Shown: positions 8,321 to 16,507 of the stretch, piece by piece
How positions within the stretch are numbered: the first letter of the stretch is position 1
How the letters are laid out: the number at the start of each line of letters is the position of its first letter
Source of the DNA: Halopseudomonas litoralis
GTDB lineage: Bacteria; Pseudomonadota; Gammaproteobacteria; Pseudomonadales; Pseudomonadaceae
NCBI RefSeq assembly: GCF_900105005.1
Contig: NZ_LT629748.1
Coordinates: 806,001-870,000, forward strand
DNA length: 64,000 bases
Reading direction: 5' to 3'
Made by a program: the position numbers and the translations under genes
Notes under the pieces: model-generated
Told to the model about the DNA's origin: nothing
The model's input: the letters and a program-made list of their open reading frames with translations, nothing else
The model's database searches: none

Positions 8321-9247
8321 ATGGGTGATGATGATATCCGGGACCTCCCGGGAATTCGTGCAACCGATGATGATCGGGTAACTGCACAGCCGGCAGCGCG
8401 TCGCACAGACGGGGAGCCGCCGGCAGTGCGTGCCCGGCGCGAACCGCCGCCGCGTCGGCAGCGCAACGGCGCGCTGTGGGCGGTATGCCTGAGTCTGTTG
8501 ATTGCCTTGGTCGGGCTGGGTTACTGGAGCCATCAGCAGCAGACGCGCCTGCAACGCCAATTGGTAGCGACCCAGGAAAGCTTCGCGCGGATCAGCGAGG
8601 AAGCGGCCGGCCGCTTGCAGGACATCAGCGGCAAGGTCGTGGCCACTGAATCCAGTCTGAGTCAGAACGAGCGGGCCCGTACACAACAGCTCCACCAGCT
8701 GCAAAAGCGGGTGGAGCAACTGACCACTGCCCAACAGGTACAGCAGGAACGGCTTCAGGAGCACCAACAGGAGCAGCAACAGGGGCTCCAGCGACTGCAG
8801 CAGGCCGATGCGACTCAAGGACAACGTTTGACCGCGCTGGATGAGCTGGCCGGTAAGCTCGGTGAGCAGATAGAACGCCAGCAGCAGGCTTTCACCGAGC
8901 TGGCGCAACGGGCAGAGTCAGCCAGCGCTGCGCAGGCCGCGTTGCGTAGCGAAGTGGAACAGACCGGCGAGCGGCTGCAGACACTGGTCGAGCTGGAGCG
9001 ACGACTGGTGGAGCAGGATAGTGAACTGGCCCGTCAGCGCGGCGAGTTGGAGGCGCTACTACAGGTCTCAGCTGGTGCCAGTCCAGAACAGGAAATGCTG
9101 GTGCTGCGCAGTGAGATCGACGAGCGTCTGGCCAATACCGAGGACTCTTTGCGCGCGATTGACAGTTTCCGCCTGCAAACCAACCGCAGTATCTCTACGC
9201 TGCGCAATCAGCTTGGCAATCTCCAGCAACAGCTGGGGCAGCGCTGA
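8321..9247 (+). CDS. Hypothetical membrane-anchored coiled-coil protein
   Basis: 308 residues, not recognised as a named family. A charged, Arg/Pro-rich cytoplasmic N-terminus (residues 1-50) is followed by one membrane helix (about 51-68, ALWAVCLSLLIALVGLGYW) and then by a long Gln/Glu-rich heptad-like region (QQVQQERLQEHQQEQQQGLQ) predicted to be a coiled coil to the C-terminus. The start at ATG 8321 follows AGGGGA. The stop overlaps the acpH start by one base, so the two are co-transcribed. A structural or scaffold role in the periplasm is a guess. Confidence 0.75.
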   Translation: MGDDDIRDLPGIRATDDDRVTAQPAARRTDGEPPAVRARREPPPRRQRNGALWAVCLSLLIALVGLGYWSHQQQTRLQRQLVATQESFARISEEAAGRLQDISGKVVATESSLSQNERARTQQLHQLQKRVEQLTTAQQVQQERLQEHQQEQQQGLQRLQQADATQGQRLTALDELAGKLGEQIERQQQAFTELAQRAESASAAQAALRSEVEQTGERLQTLVELERRLVEQDSELARQRGELEALLQVSAGASPEQEMLVLRSEIDERLANTEDSLRAIDSFRLQTNRSISTLRNQLGNLQQQLGQR

Positions 9248-9885
9248 TGAACTTTCTTGCCCATCTGCGGCTGGGGCCGGATGACCCGCAACAGGCGCTG
9301 GGCGGGTTGCTGGGTGATTTCGTCAAGGGGCCTGTGGCCGCCATGACTTTGCCGGACCCGGTGCGCCAGGGTATCTGGCTGCATAGGCGCATCGACGCAT
9401 TCACTGACCGGCATCCGCTGGTGCTGCGCAGTAAGGCGCGGGTCAGTGGTGATCGGCGGCGCTATGCCGGGATCATGGTCGATATGTTCTATGACCACCT
9501 GCTGGCGCGCCACTGGCATCAATTTGATGACCAGCCACTGGCAGCTTTCACCGCCCGCATGTACCAGGCGGTTTTGGCCCAGCAGACGCTGATGCCGGAG
9601 CGGGCACGAACGGTTCTGGTACGCATGGCCGAGCAGGACTGGCTGGGTAGTTATGCTGACCTGCAGAACCTGCATCAGGCGCTGAACAATATGGCCCGGC
9701 GCTTGCGTCCGGCTAACCCGTTGCCGGGTGCGGTGCACGAGCTGGAGCGGGACTATCCGGGTTTTGAGGCCGACTTTCTTGGGTTCATGCCCGAGGTGAT
9801 TGCGTTTTCCGAAGCCCAGGCAACTGCGCTCAGGGAATCGGCAGATTGGCAGCTGCTGCTGTCTTCTTCCATTTCCAGCGCTTGA
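9247..9885 (+). CDS. acpH: Acyl carrier protein phosphodiesterase (ACP hydrolase)
   Basis: AcpH removes the 4'-phosphopantetheine group from holo-ACP. The 212-residue protein begins MNFLAHLRL and has GGLLGDFVKGP, the family N-terminal signature, followed by GIWLHRRIDAFTDRHP, an HD-type metal-binding segment, and DMFYDHLLARHW. The length fits. It overlaps the preceding coiled-coil gene by one base. No terminator is seen before the next promoter. Confidence 0.88.
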   Translation: MNFLAHLRLGPDDPQQALGGLLGDFVKGPVAAMTLPDPVRQGIWLHRRIDAFTDRHPLVLRSKARVSGDRRRYAGIMVDMFYDHLLARHWHQFDDQPLAAFTARMYQAVLAQQTLMPERARTVLVRMAEQDWLGSYADLQNLHQALNNMARRLRPANPLPGAVHELERDYPGFEADFLGFMPEVIAFSEAQATALRESADWQLLLSSSISSA

Positions 9886-9911
9886 GTATGAAAGCCATTG
9901 CATGCCTTGGC

Positions 9912-9925
9912 TTGATCCAGGTCAG
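9912..9925 (+). promoter_or_regulatory. Anr/Fnr-type box and -10 for the diiron protein gene
   Basis: TTGATCCAGGTCAG matches the Pseudomonas Anr consensus TTGAT-N4-GTCAA at 9 of 10 positions. TATAAA at 9948-9953 sits exactly where a class II Anr promoter needs its -10 (box centre at -41.5, start near 9960). The ATG at 9988 follows GGAGAGGG. This suggests low-oxygen induction of the two genes downstream. Confidence 0.65.
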
Positions 9926-9987
9926 TATGCAGGCGGCACTCCTCGCTTATAAAGACGGCCCGTGGAATTCAAGGCAAGGAGAGGGAA

Positions 9988-10770
9988 ATGTCGAGTACCC
10001 CGAGGGTATTGTTCGATAACGGCTCGCACAAAGTGTTGTGTTTCGATCAACTGGTGACTGGCGATGGTGTGCAATCCAATCAGTTTCTGATCATTGATCG
10101 TGATCAACACGCATTGCTTGATCCGGGCGGCGACCTGACCTACATGCCGCTGTCGCTGGCGTTGAGTCAGCATATACCTCTGCGTGACCTGACATACGTA
10201 TTCGCCTCGCACCAGGACCCCGATATTATTTCCTCGTTGGATAAATGGTTTCTGCATACCGATTGTCAGGTCGTTTGCTCAAAGCTCTGGGCGCGTTTTC
10301 TGCCGCATTTGTCCGCCGCTTTCCTGACCAGAGCGTCCGGCAAGAGCACCACCGAACGTATGGTTGCTGTCCCTGATCGCGGACAGAATATTCCGTTGGG
10401 CGACTGTGTGATCAAGGCCTTGCCGGCGCATTTTCTCCACTCGGTGGGCAATCTGCAGTTCTATGATCCGGTCAGCGGGATTCTGTTTTCCGGGGATATG
10501 GGCGCGTCCCTGGTAGATGATGCTGAGCCGGTCGTCGACTTCGCTGCGCACCTGCCCAGCATGGAAGGGTTTCATCGACGTTACATGGCCGGTAACAAGG
10601 CCTGTCGGTTGTGGGCCAACATGATTCGCCAGCTCCGGCCGAAGATGATAATGCCGCAACATGGCAGCCCATTTGTAGGGACTGCTATGATCAATACGTT
10701 CCTGGATTGGATCAGCCAGTTGCAATGCGGCATGGATCTGATGGAGCAGGAAGATTATCGGATACCCTGA
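9988..10770 (+). CDS. Flavodiiron-like metallo-beta-lactamase-fold (ODP-type) protein
   Basis: 260 residues with the beta-lactamase fold of flavodiiron proteins but no flavodoxin domain. Apparent diiron ligands are His75, Asp77 and Asp79 (SHQDPD, in place of HxExD), a His in PAHFLHSVGN, Asp in FSGDMGAS, and His in MPQHGSPF. Stand-alone proteins of this kind (ODP, oxygen-binding diiron protein) are known as O2 or NO sensors linked to chemotaxis or c-di-GMP. Here it is followed after 6 bp by a cardiolipin-synthase-like gene and preceded by an Anr-type promoter, which fits an oxygen-linked role. The substrate is unknown. Confidence 0.78.
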   Translation: MSSTPRVLFDNGSHKVLCFDQLVTGDGVQSNQFLIIDRDQHALLDPGGDLTYMPLSLALSQHIPLRDLTYVFASHQDPDIISSLDKWFLHTDCQVVCSKLWARFLPHLSAAFLTRASGKSTTERMVAVPDRGQNIPLGDCVIKALPAHFLHSVGNLQFYDPVSGILFSGDMGASLVDDAEPVVDFAAHLPSMEGFHRRYMAGNKACRLWANMIRQLRPKMIMPQHGSPFVGTAMINTFLDWISQLQCGMDLMEQEDYRIP

Positions 10771-10776
10771 CGGCAG

Positions 10777-11940
10777 GTGATGATGGCGGCCTCGATTTAT
10801 CCATGGCGTGACGGCAATAGCTTCGAACTGATGATGGACGGGGACTGCTTCTTTCCGAAGATGCTGCAGGCCATGGAGCAGGCTCGCTCCAGTATTGATA
10901 TCGAGCTGTATCTGGTCGAATCCGGACACAGCACCCAGCGAGTGATGGACATCCTGCTGCAGGCAGTAGCCCGTGGTGTTCGTGTGCGCTGCCGTTTCGA
11001 CAGCCTCGGTAGTCGTGATCTGCAAGAGGCTGATCGTCAGGGATTGTCGCGCGGCGGCGTTGATCTGCGCTTCTACAACCCATTGAACCTGCTAGGCGGG
11101 CGTTCCAATCTGCATCGCGACCATCGCAAGCTGGTTATTATTGACGATAGCGTGGCCTTTATCGGTGGCGCCGGGTTCACCGATGACTTCTGCATTCCCG
11201 GCCCGGAAGGACATTGTCTCTGGCATGAACAGATGCTCAAGGTATGTGGCCCGGTGGTGGCTGACTGGGTGGAACTATTCGAGCGCCAATGGCGGATCAC
11301 CGAGCGGCACAACGGCAGGCAGCCGGCGCGCCTGCGTCGGGTGCGTGTGCCACCTCATCCACCGAAGGGTGAGGGGCTGGCTCGGGTATCGCTGACCGAT
11401 GGTCGTACCCACCGGGAAATGGTCCAGGCGTTGCTGGCCAGTATTGCCCGGGCGGAACGTCGAGTCTGGCTGGCCACACCTTATTTTGCGCCGACCAGAC
11501 GCATCCGTCGGTCGCTGACTCGGGCCGCTCGGCGTGGGGTGGATGTACGCCTTCTGTTGTGCGGGGATGTGACCGATCATCCGGCAGTGCGCTACGCCGG
11601 CCAGCGGTTCTATAAAAAGCTGCTGGCTGCGGGCGTACGCATTTTCGAATACCAGCCGCGCTTTCTGCATCTGAAAACCGTGCTGGTTGACGATTGGGTG
11701 AGCCTCGGCTCATCCAATTTCGATCACTGGACGCTGCATTGGAATCTCGAAGCAAACCAGAACATCATCGACACTGAGTTGGCTCTGACGGTAGAGCAGA
11801 GCTTTGTTACCGACTTCGCAGAATCGCGAGAATGGACGTTGAATGATTGGCTGACGTTGCCCTGGGCCCATCGTATGAAAATTCGTCTCTGGGGCACCAT
11901 CAATCGCGCCGCGATATTCGGCTTGGATATTCGGCGCTGA
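10777..11940 (+). CDS. clsB: Phospholipase D-type cardiolipin synthase (ClsB-like)
   Basis: 387 residues with two PLD (HKD) motifs: HRKLVIIDD with the downstream GGAGFTDD, and HLKTVLVDDWVSLGSSNFD. This domain order and length fit ClsB, which makes cardiolipin from phosphatidylglycerol. There is no N-terminal membrane region, as in ClsB and unlike ClsA. Starts are clustered (GTG 10777, ATG 10780, ATG 10783) with weak ribosome sites. It lies 6 bp after the diiron protein gene and is probably co-transcribed from the same Anr-type promoter. The phospholipid substrate is inferred from the family. Confidence 0.85.
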   Translation: MMMAASIYPWRDGNSFELMMDGDCFFPKMLQAMEQARSSIDIELYLVESGHSTQRVMDILLQAVARGVRVRCRFDSLGSRDLQEADRQGLSRGGVDLRFYNPLNLLGGRSNLHRDHRKLVIIDDSVAFIGGAGFTDDFCIPGPEGHCLWHEQMLKVCGPVVADWVELFERQWRITERHNGRQPARLRRVRVPPHPPKGEGLARVSLTDGRTHREMVQALLASIARAERRVWLATPYFAPTRRIRRSLTRAARRGVDVRLLLCGDVTDHPAVRYAGQRFYKKLLAAGVRIFEYQPRFLHLKTVLVDDWVSLGSSNFDHWTLHWNLEANQNIIDTELALTVEQSFVTDFAESREWTLNDWLTLPWAHRMKIRLWGTINRAAIFGLDIRR

Positions 11941-11968
11941 TATCGAGTCAATGGGGAGCGGCAACGGT

Positions 11969-13096
11969 TCAGGCATAGACATCCTCATGGATTCTGGAGC
12001 AATTGCGGCCGCCGGCCTTGGCCCGATACAAGGCTTCATCCGCTTGGCTGATGCGCACTTCGAGACTGTCTTCCGGGTGAATCAGGCAGAGTCCGGCGGA
12101 CATGGTGCAATGCGCGCTCTCTGGCAGAGATGGGTGGTGTGTGTTGGCAAAGTTCATACGGATGCGCTCCACGCAGTGTTGCAGCGTGGCGAGATCACAA
12201 TTACCCAGTAGCACCACGAACTCTTCACCCCCGAATCGGGCGACCATGTCGTCACCACGCAGATTGGTACGGGCGATACATGCAAAGCTTTGCAGCACGT
12301 CGTCCCCGGCGGAATGCCCATATAGATCGTTGATGCGTTTGAAATGATCCAGATCGATCAGGGCCAGCCCGAGGGTCTGACCATTGCCCAGCAGGGCCAT
12401 GCGGCGGTGTACCTCATCGAGAAAATACCGGCGGTTCGGTAGTCCCGTCAGGGTGTCGGTACTGGCCAGGTTCTGTAATTGTTCCATCATCCCGCGCAGC
12501 GATTGCTGGTGCTGTTGCAAGGTGGTGTGGCGTTGTTGCAGGCGTTCGCGCAGTTCGCGGATATAGCTGCCGAGAATGGTCAGCCAGAGCATGAAGCAGG
12601 CGAGTACGAACCACTCCAGCAGCGCGATGGACAATGTCTGCGGATAGAGCTCGAAGTGCATATTGATAACGACGAGGCTGCCATAGCAGACCAGCGCAAA
12701 CGCCGCATGGGCTAGGTAGGCAATACGCGACAGCTGAAATACACCGAACAGCAAAATCAGACAATAGGCCACCAGAATAGTGCTACGTACCGGGCCGGCA
12801 AAGGCCAATAAATAGGTTTGCAGCAGCAGCGCGACAATGATCTGTGCGCTGGTCAGACTGGGGTCTTTGAAGCGCAGGTTGAATCCGGTCTTGAACATGA
12901 CGAAGAAAACGGCCTGGCTGCCAAAGCCGAGTAGATAATGACTCATTGCCATGGCGTTACTGCCGGTATAGCTGCCGGTAGCCCAAGTGACGGCTATGAT
13001 GAGATAGCTTATTCCATAGATCAGTTGTGCCAGGTAGAAGCGCTGCAGACGCAACGCCTGGTAACGAGCCTGCCGGTTGACGTCCATTTCAATCAT
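11969..13096 (-). CDS. Membrane diguanylate cyclase (GGDEF)
   Basis: About 375 residues from ATG 13096 (MIEMDVNRQA). About six membrane helices span residues 20-185 and a short coiled coil (LRERLQQRHTTLQQHQQSL) leads to a GGDEF domain with intact GGEEF. The inhibitory I-site RGDD lies five residues upstream of it (RGDDMVARFGGEEF), so product feedback is expected. It should make c-di-GMP. An in-frame GTG at 13129 is a possible longer start. It converges with the clsB-like gene, 28 bp apart. No sensor ligand can be assigned. Confidence 0.9.
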   Translation of the reverse strand: MIEMDVNRQARYQALRLQRFYLAQLIYGISYLIIAVTWATGSYTGSNAMAMSHYLLGFGSQAVFFVMFKTGFNLRFKDPSLTSAQIIVALLLQTYLLAFAGPVRSTILVAYCLILLFGVFQLSRIAYLAHAAFALVCYGSLVVINMHFELYPQTLSIALLEWFVLACFMLWLTILGSYIRELRERLQQRHTTLQQHQQSLRGMMEQLQNLASTDTLTGLPNRRYFLDEVHRRMALLGNGQTLGLALIDLDHFKRINDLYGHSAGDDVLQSFACIARTNLRGDDMVARFGGEEFVVLLGNCDLATLQHCVERIRMNFANTHHPSLPESAHCTMSAGLCLIHPEDSLEVRISQADEALYRAKAGGRNCSRIHEDVYA

Positions 13097-13348
13097 CTTT
13101 TGTTCTTTTGGGTGGCATAGTGATATCACTTTAGCTGTCGGTGTCAGGTTTGCCCAGCTTTTTGTCTCTCCATAGCATAAAGCTATCAGCTCAACGGCTG
13201 CCCCGAATTCGCAAGCTCGGGTATACTCTGTCGCCTGCTTTCATCAGCCGGGATATTCGGCCCGGCCCAAGCATTCCGTGAATCTGGTCGCATTGCCCTT
13301 CGTTGGCATGTCTGCGGCCAGCAAGCCTATAGAGGAGCCTGTCCGAGA

Positions 13349-14872
13349 ATGGCCGTAATCAAGCAAGATGATCTGATCCAGAGCGTCGCCGATGCGCTGC
13401 AATACATCTCCTATTATCACCCCGTAGACTTCATTCAGGCGGTGCACGAAGCCTACCAGCGTGAAGAGTCTTCTGCGGCGCGTGATGCCATGGCGCAGAT
13501 CCTGATCAACTCGCGTATGTGTGCCACCGGTCACCGGCCCATCTGCCAGGACACGGGCATCGTCACCGTATTCGCCAAGGTCGGCATGGACGTCCGCTGG
13601 GATGGCGCGACCATGGCACTCGACGACATGATCAACGAAGGCGTCCGTCGGGCCTATCAGCTGCCTGAAAACGTCCTGCGTGCCTCTATTCTGGCCGACC
13701 CGGCCGGTAAGCGCACCAACACCAAGGACAATACGCCGGCGGTGATCCACTATCAAATAGTTCCCGGCAATACCGTCGAGTTCCACGTTGCCGCCAAGGG
13801 CGGCGGTTCCGAGAACAAGTCGAAAATGGTGATGCTCAACCCCTCCGATTCGATCGTCGACTGGGTGCTCAAGACCGTGCCGACCATGGGTGCCGGTTGG
13901 TGTCCGCCAGGCATGCTGGGCATAGGTATTGGCGGCACAGCCGAGAAGGCGGCAGTGCTGGCCAAGGAATCCCTGATGGATCCGATCGATATTCACGAGC
14001 TGCGCAAGCGCGGCCCGCAAAATCGGGTCGAAGAGCTGCGTCTGGAGATCATGGATAAGGTCAATGGGCTGGGCATCGGTGCTCAGGGGCTGGGCGGTCT
14101 GACTACGGTACTGGATATCAAGATCAAGGATTATCCGACTCACGCTGCCAGCCTGCCGGTGTGCATGATCCCCAACTGCGCTGCCACCCGTCACGCGCAT
14201 TTCGTACTTGACGGCAGTGGTCCGGCCGAGCTGGCTCCGCCGCCTATGGATGCCTACCCGGACATCACCTGGGAAGTCGGCAGCGGTGTGCGTCGTGTCA
14301 ACCTGGACACCCTCACTCCTGAAGATGTGCTGAGCTGGAAGACCGGCGAGACCGTATTGTTGTCCGGCAAGATGCTGACTGGCCGTGATGCCGCGCACAA
14401 GCGCATGGTCGACATGCTGAACAAGGGCGAAGAGCTGCCGGTGGATCTGAAGGGACGCTTCATCTATTACGTCGGCCCGGTTGATCCGGTACGCGATGAG
14501 GCCGTTGGACCAGCTGGTCCGACTACCGCCACGCGGATGGACAAGTTCACCCGCCAGATCCTGGAGCAAACCGGGCTGCTGGGCATGATCGGTAAATCCG
14601 AACGTGGTCCAACCGCCATTGATGCAATCAGAGACAACAAGGCGGTATATCTGATGGCTGTCGGCGGCGCGGCCTACCTGGTCTCCCAGGCAGTCAAGAA
14701 AGCCAAGGTGCTGGCTTTCCCGGAGTTGGGTATGGAAGCGATCTACGAATTCGACGTGCAGGACATGCCGGTAACCGTGGCAGTCGATAGCAGCGGCGAG
14801 TCAGTGCACATCACCGGCCCGCAGATCTGGAAGCAGAAGATTGCCGACAGTCTGGCGGTGGAAGTGCAGTAA
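13349..14872 (+). CDS. fumA: Class I fumarate hydratase (iron-sulfur)
   Basis: A 507-residue TCA-cycle enzyme that hydrates fumarate to L-malate. It has the class I organisation: an N-terminal catalytic part with cluster Cys in GHRPICQDTG and CMIPNCAATRHAHFVLDGSG, then the C-terminal beta part with GPAGPTTATRMD and LGMIGKSERGPTA. An [4Fe-4S] cluster makes it oxygen sensitive. A TATACT hexamer at 13222-13227 is a possible -10. It converges with pyk, sharing a terminator. Confidence 0.95.
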   Translation: MAVIKQDDLIQSVADALQYISYYHPVDFIQAVHEAYQREESSAARDAMAQILINSRMCATGHRPICQDTGIVTVFAKVGMDVRWDGATMALDDMINEGVRRAYQLPENVLRASILADPAGKRTNTKDNTPAVIHYQIVPGNTVEFHVAAKGGGSENKSKMVMLNPSDSIVDWVLKTVPTMGAGWCPPGMLGIGIGGTAEKAAVLAKESLMDPIDIHELRKRGPQNRVEELRLEIMDKVNGLGIGAQGLGGLTTVLDIKIKDYPTHAASLPVCMIPNCAATRHAHFVLDGSGPAELAPPPMDAYPDITWEVGSGVRRVNLDTLTPEDVLSWKTGETVLLSGKMLTGRDAAHKRMVDMLNKGEELPVDLKGRFIYYVGPVDPVRDEAVGPAGPTTATRMDKFTRQILEQTGLLGMIGKSERGPTAIDAIRDNKAVYLMAVGGAAYLVSQAVKKAKVLAFPELGMEAIYEFDVQDMPVTVAVDSSGESVHITGPQIWKQKIADSLAVEVQ

Positions 14873-14881
14873 TATCTGAGG

Positions 14882-14921
14882 CGCACAAAAAACCCGGTCT
14901 TCGAACCGGGTTTTTTGTGCG
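14882..14921 (+). terminator. Bidirectional terminator between fumA and pyk
   Basis: A 17-bp perfect stem with a CTTCGA loop. Its core ACCCGGT/ACCGGGT is flanked by AAAAAA and TTTTTT, so it can end both the fumA and the pyk transcripts. Confidence 0.9.
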
Positions 14922-14952
14922 TGCCATTTGCTTGCCGCGTGTGTGTCAACTC

Positions 14953-16404
14953 TCAGACGAGTTGCTCACCCACATGCAGCAGCTTCATCGAGTTGGTACC
15001 GCCGCGCGAGTTGTAGACGTCACCCTTGGTCAGCACCACCCAGTCTCCCGGTTTGACATGTCCCAGCTCCAGCAGCTTGTTGACTGCATGCTGGTTCACT
15101 TCACTGGACGGTATCTCGCTGGGGTTGAAGGCAATGCTCTGCACGCCGCGCATCAGTGCTACCCGCCCCAGGGTCTGGGCGCTGGGCGACAAGGCGTAAA
15201 TGGGTAGGTGCGAGCGGATGCGCGACATGATCAGGGGGGTATAGCCACTGTCGGTCAGGGTGATCACCGCAGTCACACCGGGAAAGTGGTTGGCCGCATA
15301 CATGGCCGCCAGCGCGATGGTTTCATCGCAACGTTCGAACTCCATGTGCAGGCGGTGGCCGGACTGCTGACTGGTGGGGTTCTTCTCGGCGCCGCGGCAG
15401 ACGCGGTCCATGGCGGCCACGGTTTCCACCGGAAAATCGCCTGCAGCGGTTTCGCCCGAGAGCATGACCGCATCGGTATAGTCCAGCGCGGCGTTGGCCA
15501 CATCAGAGACTTCCGCCCGGGTCGGCAACGGACTGCTGATCATGGATTCCATCATCTGGGTGGCGGTGATTACAGTCTTGTTCTTGCGCCGGGCGCGGGC
15601 AATGATGATCTTCTGTATACCTACCAGCTCGGCATCACCGATCTCCACGCCGAGGTCACCGCGGGCAACCATGACGCAGTCGCTGGCATCGATCAGCCCA
15701 TCCAGCGTGGCCTCGTCGGCCACCGCTTCGGCGCGCTCGATCTTGGCTACCAGCCAGGCTTGGGAGCCGGCATCGGTGACCAGCTTGCGGGCCTGATCCA
15801 TGTCCTTGGCGTCGCGGGGGAAGGATACGGCGACGTATTCCATCTTCATCTCGGCCGCGAGCAGAATATCGGCGCGGTCCTTGTCGGTGAGCGCTGCGGC
15901 AGACAAGCCGCCACCGCGCCGGTTGATGCCCTTGTGGTTGGACAGGGGGCCACCGGCGGTAACGGTGCAGAGCACTTCGTCCGCCGTCACGCTGTCTACC
16001 ATCAATACCACGCGGCCATCATCAAGCAGCAATTCATCGCCGGCGCGGCAGTCGGATACCAGTTGCGGGTAGTCGATACCAACTACATCCTGGTTGCCTT
16101 CATCCAGCGAATGGCTGGTGGACAGGCGGAACTTATCGCCCACATTCAGGTGGATCTTGCCATCCTTGAAGCGCGCAATGCGGATCTTCGGGCCCTGCAG
16201 GTCACCCAGCAGGGCGACATGGGTACCCTGTTGCGCGGCAATCTCGCGTACCAGCAGTGCTCTGGCGCGGTGTTCATCATGGGTGCCGTGGGAGAAATTC
16301 AGGCGGGCTACGTTCATCCCGGCCTTGATCAGGGCTTCTATACGTTCCGGAGTACTGCTGGCAGGGCCGAGGGTGGCGACGATCTTGGTGCGACGCAGGG
16401 TCAT
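14953..16404 (-). CDS. pyk: Pyruvate kinase
   Basis: A 483-residue enzyme converting phosphoenolpyruvate and ADP to pyruvate and ATP. It begins MTLRRTKIVATLGPASSTPERI, with NVARLNFSHG, the catalytic segment WLVAKIERAEAVA, MVARGDLGVEIG, and the Mg/K region VITATQMMESMI. The C-terminal allosteric domain is complete. It is divergent from edd, so the two last steps of Entner-Doudoroff catabolism share a control region. Confidence 0.96.
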   Translation of the reverse strand: MTLRRTKIVATLGPASSTPERIEALIKAGMNVARLNFSHGTHDEHRARALLVREIAAQQGTHVALLGDLQGPKIRIARFKDGKIHLNVGDKFRLSTSHSLDEGNQDVVGIDYPQLVSDCRAGDELLLDDGRVVLMVDSVTADEVLCTVTAGGPLSNHKGINRRGGGLSAAALTDKDRADILLAAEMKMEYVAVSFPRDAKDMDQARKLVTDAGSQAWLVAKIERAEAVADEATLDGLIDASDCVMVARGDLGVEIGDAELVGIQKIIIARARRKNKTVITATQMMESMISSPLPTRAEVSDVANAALDYTDAVMLSGETAAGDFPVETVAAMDRVCRGAEKNPTSQQSGHRLHMEFERCDETIALAAMYAANHFPGVTAVITLTDSGYTPLIMSRIRSHLPIYALSPSAQTLGRVALMRGVQSIAFNPSEIPSSEVNQHAVNKLLELGHVKPGDWVVLTKGDVYNSRGGTNSMKLLHVGEQLV

Positions 16405-16446
16405 GAATGTTTTCCCTTGAGTTACATTTCAGTGGCTTACAATAGA

Positions 16447-16465
16447 TCATACGCTCTATGTATGA
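16447..16465. promoter_or_regulatory. Palindromic operator candidate between pyk and edd
   Basis: TCATAC-N7-GTATGA is a perfect 6-bp inverted repeat in the 103-bp divergent interval, 43 bp before the edd start. Its position suits a repressor controlling edd or pyk. It does not match the HexR sites I know (TTGT-N7/8-ACAA). Confidence 0.4.
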
Positions 16466-16507
16466 CAGGCAGAAGCTAACATGACATTGGTCTGACAGGA
16501 GAAATGC

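Noticed and set aside
13244..14569. A 441-codon open frame on the minus strand opposite fumA
   Set aside because: It lies fully antisense to a well-conserved fumarase and its translation shows no family motif; open antisense frames arise from GC-rich codon use.
15208..16479. A 423-codon open frame opposite pyk
   Set aside because: Antisense to pyruvate kinase, low-complexity His/Gly-rich translation, no ribosome site.
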